DNA of 11,878 nucleotides. Source: Bacillota bacterium. GTDB lineage: Bacteria > Bacillota > Clostridia > Tissierellales > Peptoniphilaceae. Numbering within the stretch: position 1 is the first letter of the stretch; every line of letters starts with the position of its first letter. Shown one piece after another: positions 6,869 to 11,878 of this stretch. The notes below the pieces were generated by a model. It made no database searches. It saw only the letters and a list, made by a program, of their open reading frames with translations, and was not told where the DNA came from. The DNA is taken from assembly GCA_023443025.1 (NCBI GenBank), contig JAEZWM010000079.1:1-11878 (forward strand), given 5' to 3'. A program made the position numbers and the translations under genes.

Positions 6869-7563
6869 TGCCTACCTTTTCCTCAAATGCTCCCTTTAAT
6901 CCAAATCCCATAAGTAAGATATTAGCCGTATTCATCACAGGCTTAACAGTTGTGCATGGTATAAACATCCGTTTTGAGCTAGCGATTGTTTGTCTTATTG
7001 GTATTTTGCTTTATTTGAATGGGTACAAAAAAACACTTTTCAAATGGATTATTTTATGTGGGATACTTTACTCCTTGCCTAATTTTATGGTGTTATCTGA
7101 ATTAAACCCTATAGTTAAGATTTTTTTGAGTATACCTATTGTAATTAGAATGTTTATTTTACCATTTATGGCTGCTAGCTTTATGATAAAGACCTCGGAT
7201 GTAGGTACAATAATTTCATCTATGGATAAGCTTAAGATCTCAAAGAATGTATCTATACCTATTGCGGTTATGTTTAGATTTTTTCCATCATTTAAAGAAG
7301 AGAAGAAAAATATCAAAATGGCTATGAGAGTAAGAGGAATAAATTTTAAAAACCCAGTCAAATATCTTGAATATGTTTCTGTTCCACTACTCATTATATC
7401 TTCGAACATAGCAGATGACATTGCAAAAGCGGCGGAAACAAAGGCAATAGAAAATCCAATTGCTAAGTCTAGATATATCCGTGTAAAGATACAGCTAATT
7501 GATTTTGTTTATGTTTTAGTTATTGCTGGACTAGTTGTAGGAGGCTTAATATGGTTGAAATAA
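6868..7563 (+). CDS. ecfT: ECF transporter transmembrane component EcfT (CbiQ family)
   Basis: A 231-residue scaffold of an energy-coupling-factor importer, linking S component and ATPases in the membrane. It has about four to five hydrophobic spans and a cytosolic helical segment (about 145-200). EcfT proteins carry two Ala-Arg-Gly-type coupling motifs that dock into the ATPases. The first is recognisable as AMRVRGI (152-158). At the second site the sequence reads AAETKAIENP (188-197), where Arg-Gly or Arg-Ser is usual, an oddity noted separately. The ATG overlaps the stop of the S-component gene by one base and the gene's end overlaps the ATPase gene by 13 bases, so the three ECF genes are translationally coupled. 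Function is confident at family level. Confidence 0.88.
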   Translation: MPTFSSNAPFNPNPISKILAVFITGLTVVHGINIRFELAIVCLIGILLYLNGYKKTLFKWIILCGILYSLPNFMVLSELNPIVKIFLSIPIVIRMFILPFMAASFMIKTSDVGTIISSMDKLKISKNVSIPIAVMFRFFPSFKEEKKNIKMAMRVRGINFKNPVKYLEYVSVPLLIISSNIADDIAKAAETKAIENPIAKSRYIRVKIQLIDFVYVLVIAGLVVGGLIWLK

Positions 7564-8915
7564 AAAATTTAAGTCTTAATTATGGTGAAGAGAATATATT
7601 AGATGGTATATCGCTATCCATAGCCGAGGGAGAGTGCGTACTATTTACAGGAAAAAGCGGAAGTGGTAAGTCATCTTTAATAAACTCTATCAACGGACTA
7701 GCTGTAAGGTATGATAACGCAAAGACAAAGGGCGAAATAAGTATTGATGGTAAGAATATAAAAGATTTAGAACTTTATCAAATCTCAATGCTTGTCTCAA
7801 CTGTTTTTCAAAACCCTAAGACATATTTCTTTAATGTTAATACGACATTAGAATTATTATTTTATTTGGAAAATATTGGTCTTGCAAGAGAAGAGATGGA
7901 CAGGCGTTTGAAAGATATGCTTGAGATATTCCCGATAAAAAATCTTTTGAATAGAAATATATTTAATCTATCTGGCGGTGAAAAACAAATACTTTGCATT
8001 GCCGCTTCTTATATAGCAGGCACAAAGATAATAGTTATGGATGAACCTTCATCAAATTTGGATATTAAAAGCATAAGTGTTTTGACAAAGATGCTTAAGA
8101 TACTAAAAGAAAAGGGAATAAGCATAATTGTAGCTGAGCATAGAATCTATTATTTAATGGACATAGTTGATCGTGTATTTTTGATAGATAAAGGTAAACT
8201 TAAAAAAAATTATAGGAGGAGTGAATTTTCAAAGCTAGATAAAAATGAATTGAACGCTTTAAGTTTAAGAGATAAAGAATTAAGTAAATTAGAAGTTTCT
8301 TATTTAAAAGAAGGCGGAGAGTATCAGATAAAAAATCTTAGCTATAAATTTGATGATAGTGAATGTTTAAGCTTAAAAGACATTTCTTTTAAACTTGGTA
8401 AAATTTATGGCATAATAGGATCTAACGGACGAGGAAAATCAACGCTTTTAAGATGTTTAATTGGTCTTGAAAAAAAATCAAAAGAAGAAATTTATTTTAA
8501 AGGTGAGAAACTATCTAAAAAAGAAAGACTCAAAAAATCTTCACTTGTTATGCAAGACGTAAATCATCAATTATTTACAGATGAAGTATTCAAAGAGCTT
8601 AGCCTAGGTGTAAAGAATTTTGATGAAGAAGAGGCAAAAATCATATTAAAAGATTTATGCCTGGACGAATTTATAGAAAGACACCCAATGAGCTTATCAG
8701 GAGGACAAAAGCAAAGACTTGCAATAGCGTCCATAATGTGTAAAGACTCTACTTTTGTTTACTATGATGAGCCAACTAGCGGCATGGATTATTCCAATAT
8801 GATAAAAATATCTGAACTGATTAAAAAATATAGAAATAAAGATAAAATAATTTTTATTGTTTCCCATGACATTGAGTTTTTGAACGAAGTTGCAGATGAG
8901 ATTTTCGAATTGTAA
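7551..8915 (+). CDS. ecfA: ECF transporter ATPase, fused EcfA1-EcfA2 (double NBD)
   Basis: A 454-residue cytoplasmic protein with two complete ABC ATPase domains in one chain, replacing the separate EcfA and EcfA'. Domain 1: Walker A GKSGSGKSS (34-42), Q87, signature LSGGEKQ (140-146), Walker B D164/E165, His197. Domain 2: Walker A GSNGRGKST (290-298), Q-loop MQD, signature LSGGQKQR (382-389), Walker B D406/E407, His439. A charged linker (about 215-260) joins them. ATP hydrolysis would drive uptake through EcfT and the S component. ATG 7551 follows TAGGAGG with good spacing. The protein stops 15 residues after His439, at a position where many homologues continue a little further, so a short C-terminal loss is possible. 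Last gene of the operon. Confidence 0.93.
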   Translation: MVEIKNLSLNYGEENILDGISLSIAEGECVLFTGKSGSGKSSLINSINGLAVRYDNAKTKGEISIDGKNIKDLELYQISMLVSTVFQNPKTYFFNVNTTLELLFYLENIGLAREEMDRRLKDMLEIFPIKNLLNRNIFNLSGGEKQILCIAASYIAGTKIIVMDEPSSNLDIKSISVLTKMLKILKEKGISIIVAEHRIYYLMDIVDRVFLIDKGKLKKNYRRSEFSKLDKNELNALSLRDKELSKLEVSYLKEGGEYQIKNLSYKFDDSECLSLKDISFKLGKIYGIIGSNGRGKSTLLRCLIGLEKKSKEEIYFKGEKLSKKERLKKSSLVMQDVNHQLFTDEVFKELSLGVKNFDEEEAKIILKDLCLDEFIERHPMSLSGGQKQRLAIASIMCKDSTFVYYDEPTSGMDYSNMIKISELIKKYRNKDKIIFIVSHDIEFLNEVADEIFEL

Positions 8916-9111
8916 AATAGAGTTTGTTAAACATGTATATAGGACTGTAAGATTATTTAAATTAAAAGATATTCAGAAACATTGGTATTCATTACAGATT
9001 TATCTTAAGGATTTTTCGTATGGTATTTATACATTTCACGATGCTTATTACAGTATTTATATTTTCCATATCTTAGGGAAATTCTTTATTTACTTTCTAT
9101 AATTAAAGAGA
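8916..9111. other. Intergenic stretch without a recognisable gene
   Basis: Lies between the ECF ATPase stop and the repeat carrying the terminator. A 68-70 codon open frame starts at 8890 or 8896, inside the end of the ATPase gene, and runs to 9102. It has no clear ribosome binding site, its codons and composition resemble AT-rich non-coding DNA, and no family is recognisable. It may be eroded remains of a gene once at the operon's end. No RNA gene or clear structure is seen here. Confidence 0.4.
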
Positions 9112-9155
9112 TGAGAGATAAGTATCGGCAGTCTTCGGACTGCCTTTATTTTTTT
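9112..9155 (+). repeat. Direct repeat copy 2 flanking the transport module
   Basis: Same-orientation partner of 128-171, about 39 of 44 positions identical, with 31 of 32 in the core that includes the terminator hairpin and T-run. Marks the right boundary of the transport module and the left boundary of the Thoeris module. Confidence 0.8.
9127..9155 (+). terminator. Intrinsic terminator of the transport operon, repeat copy 2
   Basis: Perfect stem GGCAGTC (9127-9133) and GACTGCC (9138-9144) closed by a stable TTCG tetraloop, followed by TTTATTTTTTT (9145-9155). It lies 211 bases after the ECF ATPase stop and just before the promoter of the defence operon, so it separates the two transcription units. 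Confidence 0.88.
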
Positions 9156-9170
9156 GTATTTGTGTTTTAG

Positions 9171-9200
9171 AAAAGTGAATAATATTATGAAAAAAGTGAA
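9171..9200 (+). promoter_or_regulatory. Possible operator: two direct repeats 21 bp apart
   Basis: AAAAGTGAA occurs at 9171-9179 and again at 9192-9200, a start-to-start distance of 21 bp, i.e. two helical turns on the same DNA face. The second copy lies between the -35 and -10 of the predicted promoter of the XRE gene. This is a plausible autoregulatory site for the XRE protein; inference only. Confidence 0.35.
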
Positions 9201-9215
9201 GATTTATGCTATAAT
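9187..9215 (+). promoter_or_regulatory. Predicted promoter of the XRE-Thoeris operon (extended -10)
   Basis: TGCTATAAT (9207-9215) is a perfect extended -10 (TGnTATAAT). A weak -35 candidate, ATGAAA (9187-9192), lies 17 bases upstream. It sits immediately downstream of the transport operon terminator and no terminator is visible before the end of thsB, so it probably drives all four genes of the defence operon. Confidence 0.7.
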
Positions 9216-9251
9216 ATAATTGATACAGAATTCATGAATGGAGAGATAGTC

Positions 9252-9467
9252 ATGTTAAAAATCAGCTATAAAAAGCTATTTAAAAAAATGATTGACCTAG
9301 ATTTAAATAACACAGAATTAATGGAAAAAACAAATATTAGTAGAAGTACATTTTATAAAATGAAAAATGGGGAGAATATTACAACTGACGTATTGTTAAG
9401 AATATGTGAAGGATTAAATTGTAATCTTTGCGAAATTATGGAGTTAGTTAAAGATGAAAATGATTGA
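9252..9467 (+). CDS. XRE/Cro-type helix-turn-helix regulator (HTH_26-like)
   Basis: A 71-residue DNA-binding protein made of little more than one helix-turn-helix: LSYKKLF-like N-terminal helix, NNTELMEKTNISRSTFYKMKNGENI as the turn and recognition helices, then TTDVLLRICEGLNCNLCEIMELV. This is the compact Cro/CI-like HTH_26 pattern common next to restriction-modification and defence genes. ATG 9252 is chosen because GGAGAG (9240-9245) precedes it by 6 bases; the in-frame ATG 9234 would overlap that site. Its stop overlaps the start of the methyltransferase fragment. It is the first gene of the defence operon and probably autoregulates it, perhaps through the AAAAGTGAA repeats upstream; the regulatory target is inferred. 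Confidence 0.88.
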   Translation: MLKISYKKLFKKMIDLDLNNTELMEKTNISRSTFYKMKNGENITTDVLLRICEGLNCNLCEIMELVKDEND

Positions 9468-9783
9468 TTATGTTTTAGATAAGACAAATGAATATATTAA
9501 GATCGCATCTAAAGAAACTCGAAAAAGAATAGGACAGTTTTTTACGAGTAAAGAAACAGCAAAATTTATGGCATCTTTAATTGACTTAAATATTAAAAGA
9601 GATGAAATATCTATTCTTGATCCAGGAGCTGGCTCTGGAATCCTTTCTGCGGCACTAATTCAGAGAATTATTGATAGTAAACTTATAAAAAAGATAAATT
9701 TAACATGTTATGAAACAGATGAAGATATTGTAAATTTGCTGGAAGCTAATTTATATTGGATAAAGGAAAATTCAAATGAATGA
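9454..9783 (+). pseudogene. N-terminal fragment of an N6-adenine DNA methyltransferase (Eco57I/type IIG-like)
   Basis: 109 residues matching only the start of an N6-adenine methyltransferase: RKRIGQFFTSKETAKFMASL (24-43), the usual motif X region, and SAM-binding motif I ILDPGAGSGIL (54-64), followed by the acidic motif II region CYETDED (85-91). The catalytic NPP[YF] motif IV and the target recognition domain are absent, and the protein stops where full enzymes continue for several hundred residues. It cannot methylate DNA alone. The start overlaps the XRE stop (ATG 9454, or 9460), an arrangement typical of regulator-methyltransferase operons. Most likely it is the stub of a restriction-modification locus whose rest was replaced by thsA-thsB. 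A retained SAM-binding role is possible but unsupported. Confidence 0.8.
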
Positions 9784-9817
9784 AGATAAGTTTTTAGGAC
9801 CGAGAAAATAAGGGGAG

Positions 9818-11239
9818 GTGTTTATTATTAAAGGTGAAGTATCTAAAAAAGATTTGATTAGAGAAATTGAAAAAGCCATTAAAAGTGATGAATTGGGAGC
9901 ATTCATTGGAGCGGGACTATCAATTCCTGCTGGATTTTGTAGTTGGAAAGAACTTCTAAGAGAGCCTGCAAAAGAAATTGGGTTAAATGTTGAAAAAGAA
10001 AATGATTTGGTTAGCTTAGCTCAGTATTATGCTAATTCAAAGAAGAGAACATCAATAGATGACTTGATCAAAGTGCAATTTTCTCAATTACTAAAACCTA
10101 CTGATAATCATAAACTATTATCACAGTTACCGATTTCCACTTTTTGGACGACTAATTATGATAAGTTAATTGAAAAAGCTTTAGAAGATAATATGAAAAA
10201 GCCTTATGTAAAAACAACAGATGAGCAATTAAGAGGCACAAATCATGATTTTGATGCAATCGTTTATAAACTACACGGAGATGTAGAAACTCCTGAAGAT
10301 GCAGTACTTACAAGAAGTGATTATGAAGAATTTGGATATAACAAAAGAAAGTTATTCAGAGAAGTTTTAGAGGGAGATTTGCTTACCAAGACATTTCTAT
10401 TTTTAGGATTTAGTTTTGAAGATCCAAACTTTAACTATGTAATTGGAAGATTGAGGGTATTGCTAGATGAAAAGAATACAAGAAAACATTACTGTATTAT
10501 GAAAAGGATCCAAGATACCAATGAGGATTATGAATACAAAAAAGCAAGACAGGAGCTACAAATTGAAGATCTAAATAGATATGGTATTTTTACATATTTA
10601 GTAAATAAATATGATGAAATCACTGAAATATTAAGTACTCTTGTTGATAGATTTAGAAGGAAAACAATATTTATATCGGGTAGTGCGTACTCCTATTCGA
10701 CTTATTCTCAGGAAACTGGAGAAAATTTTATTCATAAACTATCTTTTGAACTATCAAAAAATGGTTATCATATTGTGAATGGATATGGTAAAGGTGTCGG
10801 TGATTTTGTATTAAATGGAGTTGCAGATTATTGTTTGACTCATAAGTCCAAAATAAATGATTTTCTAACGCTTATGCCTTTTCCTCAAAATAGTTCATTA
10901 GGTATTGATTTAGATAAGCTATATAAAGAAAATAGAGAGCAGATGATTGAAAATTGTGGCATCGCTATATTCATTTTTGGAAACAAAAAAACAGAAGATA
11001 TTGCACATGGAGTGATGGATGAATTTGAGTTATGTAAAAAACATGGATTAGTATGTTTGCCTATTGAATATACTGGCGGGGCAGCCAAAGAAATATTTAA
11101 ACAAACAACTCAAGAAATTTTAGACAAACATATAATAAGTGCAATTGAACAGGCAAATAAACAAAGCAATGGCGATATAGATATGTCTATTAAAAACATA
11201 GTACAAGCAGTTAAAATATTAAATAAGGAGGAGTTTTAA
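9818..11239 (+). CDS. thsA: Thoeris effector ThsA (SIR2-SLOG NADase)
   Basis: A 473-residue cytosolic effector of type I Thoeris. N-terminal SIR2 domain (about 12-280) has GAFIGAGLS (27-35), TTNYD with Asn113, and LHGD with His153; these correspond to the catalytic Asn112 and His152 of Bacillus cereus ThsA. The C-terminal SLOG domain (about 283-473) begins TIFISGSAYSYS and includes NGYGKGVGDFVLNG (321-334), REQMIENCGIAIFIFGNKK and GVMDEFELCKKHG, where family members bind the cyclic ADP-ribose signal made by ThsB. Binding triggers tetramer/filament activation and NAD+ depletion. It lies 34 bases after the methyltransferase stub and its TAA directly abuts thsB ATG. The start is uncertain: GTG 9818 overlaps the AGGGGAGG Shine-Dalgarno-like sequence, and ATT 9827 has better spacing but is a rare start. 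Confidence 0.93.
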   Translation: MFIIKGEVSKKDLIREIEKAIKSDELGAFIGAGLSIPAGFCSWKELLREPAKEIGLNVEKENDLVSLAQYYANSKKRTSIDDLIKVQFSQLLKPTDNHKLLSQLPISTFWTTNYDKLIEKALEDNMKKPYVKTTDEQLRGTNHDFDAIVYKLHGDVETPEDAVLTRSDYEEFGYNKRKLFREVLEGDLLTKTFLFLGFSFEDPNFNYVIGRLRVLLDEKNTRKHYCIMKRIQDTNEDYEYKKARQELQIEDLNRYGIFTYLVNKYDEITEILSTLVDRFRRKTIFISGSAYSYSTYSQETGENFIHKLSFELSKNGYHIVNGYGKGVGDFVLNGVADYCLTHKSKINDFLTLMPFPQNSSLGIDLDKLYKENREQMIENCGIAIFIFGNKKTEDIAHGVMDEFELCKKHGLVCLPIEYTGGAAKEIFKQTTQEILDKHIISAIEQANKQSNGDIDMSIKNIVQAVKILNKEEF

Positions 11240-11737
11240 ATGGCAAAAAGACAGGTGTTTTTTAGCTTTCATTACGACAATGATAATTGGAGGGCAGGAC
11301 AGGTTCGCAACATGGGGAAAGTAGACAGTAGCTCTACCTTTTCAGATAATGACTGGGAGGAAGTAAAAGAAAAAACTGAAAGTAAAATTAAAGAATGGAT
11401 TGATGAACAGCTAAACAAGCGTTCATGTTTAGTTGTTTTGATTGGAGAAAAAACAGCAAATAGAAAATGGATAAATTATGAAATAAAAAAAGCATACGAG
11501 TTAAACAAAGGTATTGTTGGAATTTATATCCACAAGTTGGAGAATGCATTGGGAGAGCAAGATGATAAGGGCAACAATCCTTTTGATTATTTAACATTAG
11601 AAGGTGAAAAACTGTCAAAGTATGTTAAATGTTTTGATTCTGTATACTTATCAAGCAAAAATGTTTATAGCGATATTAAAGATAATATTGAAGATTTAAT
11701 TGAGTATGGAATAGAACATAAACCATCAACTTGGTAA
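11240..11737 (+). CDS. thsB: Thoeris sensor/cyclase ThsB (TIR-like, DUF1863)
   Basis: A 165-residue protein of the TIR-like DUF1863 (MTH538-type) fold. It opens RQVFFSFHYDNDNWRAGQVRNMG, the hallmark first strand and loop, has a central strand CLVVLIGEKTANRKWINYEI with the likely catalytic Glu81 in WINYEI, followed by GIVGIYIHKL. In Thoeris, ThsB senses phage infection and converts NAD+ into a cyclic ADP-ribose isomer (1''-3' gcADPR) that activates ThsA. The length is close to known ThsB proteins. AGGAGG (11226-11231) precedes ATG 11240, which immediately follows the thsA stop, so the pair is co-translated. It is the last gene before the right terminal repeat, 14 bases away. Only one ThsB is present, as in the simplest type I systems. 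Confidence 0.92.
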   Translation: MAKRQVFFSFHYDNDNWRAGQVRNMGKVDSSSTFSDNDWEEVKEKTESKIKEWIDEQLNKRSCLVVLIGEKTANRKWINYEIKKAYELNKGIVGIYIHKLENALGEQDDKGNNPFDYLTLEGEKLSKYVKCFDSVYLSSKNVYSDIKDNIEDLIEYGIEHKPSTW

Positions 11738-11751
11738 TAAATGATGATGGA

Positions 11752-11878
11752 GGGTAGTGTAAAATATTTTGTGTATCGGCTTATCCTGATTAAGATAGTC
11801 GATACATTTTTTATGTTAATTTAAAATTGTATCCTAGTGCTTTTGTAGAGATCGTGTAATACAATTTCTACTTAAATT
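11752..11878 (-). repeat. Right terminal inverted repeat (127 bp)
   Basis: Perfect reverse complement of 1-127. Starts GGGTAGTGT just 14 bases after the thsB stop and ends with CTTAAATT at the window edge. Inner symmetric pairs are AAATTGTAT (11824-11832) with ATACAATTT (11859-11867), and TGTATCG (11772-11778) with CGATACA (11800-11806). Confidence 0.97.
11772..11812 (+). terminator. Terminator-like hairpin of the Thoeris operon inside the right repeat
   Basis: TGTATCG (11772-11778) pairs with CGATACA (11800-11806), the stem extending through GCTTATC against GATAGT with a wobble and a bulge, loop around CTGATTAA, then TTTTTT (11807-11812). It is the only terminator candidate after thsB. Because it lies in the terminal repeat, the mirror copy at the left does the same for leftward transcription. 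Confidence 0.55.

Larger units (their letters stand above)
1..11878. mobile_element. Putative transposase-less element bounded by 127-bp inverted repeats
   Basis: The two ends of the window are perfect reverse complements over 127 bp, with pairing breaking exactly at 128 and 11751. Everything between is cargo: an AraC-regulated ABC/MATE/ECF transport operon and an XRE-Thoeris defence operon. Reading all frames shows no transposase, integrase, relaxase, resolvase or replication protein. If mobile, the element is non-autonomous and uses a recombinase supplied in trans; alternatively it is an invertible segment, since homologous recombination between such repeats flips the interior. A target-site duplication cannot be assessed because the flanks are not in the window. 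The inverted repeat is directly seen; mobility is inferred. Confidence 0.6.

Noticed and set aside
7068..7421. A 117-codon minus-strand frame across ecfT
   Set aside because: Antisense shadow of ecfT; no promoter, ribosome binding site or recognisable domain.
8890..9102. A 70-codon open frame after the ECF ATPase gene
   Set aside because: It begins inside the ATPase gene, lacks a convincing ribosome binding site and has no recognisable domain. It is described only as an intergenic stretch.
1..11878. Linear plasmid or protein-primed phage genome with terminal inverted repeats
   Set aside because: No DNA polymerase, terminal protein, structural or packaging gene is present; the content is transport and defence cargo.
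1..11878. CRISPR array, tRNA or rRNA genes
   Set aside because: No regularly spaced repeats, and no tRNA- or rRNA-like sequence was seen in the short intergenic regions.

Overview
The window is AT-rich, with short intergenic gaps, strong AGGAGG-type ribosome binding sites and heavy AAA/AAT/ATA codon use. This fits a low-GC Bacillota, probably an anaerobic or host-associated Gram-positive (clostridial, Tissierellia-like or streptococcal); nothing fixes the genus. The whole window is bounded by a perfect 127-bp terminal inverted repeat (1-127 and 11752-11878). It therefore looks like one discrete 11.9-kb element cut at its exact ends. No transposase, integrase, resolvase or replication gene lies inside it, so if it moves, it must do so in trans.

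Layout. 1-127: left terminal repeat, containing a hairpin. 143-171: a bidirectional-looking terminator. 257-1248 (minus strand): an AraC/YbtA-type regulator with a single-base frameshift in its last helix-turn-helix. 1249-1408: a divergent promoter region with a strong Fur-box-like palindrome. 1409-8915 (plus strand): one polycistronic transport operon encoding two exporter-fold ABC half-transporters, a MATE exporter, and a complete ECF importer (S component, EcfT, fused double ATPase). 8916-9111: no recognisable gene. 9127-9155: a terminator that is a near-exact direct repeat of the one at the left. 9252-11737: a second operon with an XRE-type regulator, an N-terminal stub of an N6-adenine DNA methyltransferase, and ThsA (SIR2-SLOG) plus ThsB (TIR-like), i.e. 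a type I Thoeris anti-phage system. 11752-11878: right terminal repeat, whose hairpin and T-run probably terminate the Thoeris transcript.

How the parts work together. The transport operon parallels the siaDE-siaFGH part of the group A streptococcal haem locus and the YbtPQ/EqbKL siderophore importers. Gene order plus the Fur-like operator point to import of an iron source (haem or a metallophore), with AraC as a probable substrate-sensing regulator and Fur as the iron-repressing one. The substrate is inferred. In the defence operon, ThsB should sense phage and make a cyclic ADP-ribose isomer; ThsA should bind this through its SLOG domain and destroy NAD+ through SIR2, aborting infection. The element thus pairs a nutritional-fitness module with a defence module between shared ends.

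Most notable points: (i) long perfect inverted repeats with no transposase; (ii) a 39/44 direct repeat containing the terminator on both sides of the iron-uptake module, suggesting the module was added to, or can be lost from, a smaller ~2.9-kb Thoeris element; (iii) a duplicated ABC gene tail on both sides of the MATE gene, a scar suggesting MATE was inserted into an ABC-ABC-ECF operon; (iv) a methyltransferase stub suggesting Thoeris replaced, or landed in, a restriction-modification locus.
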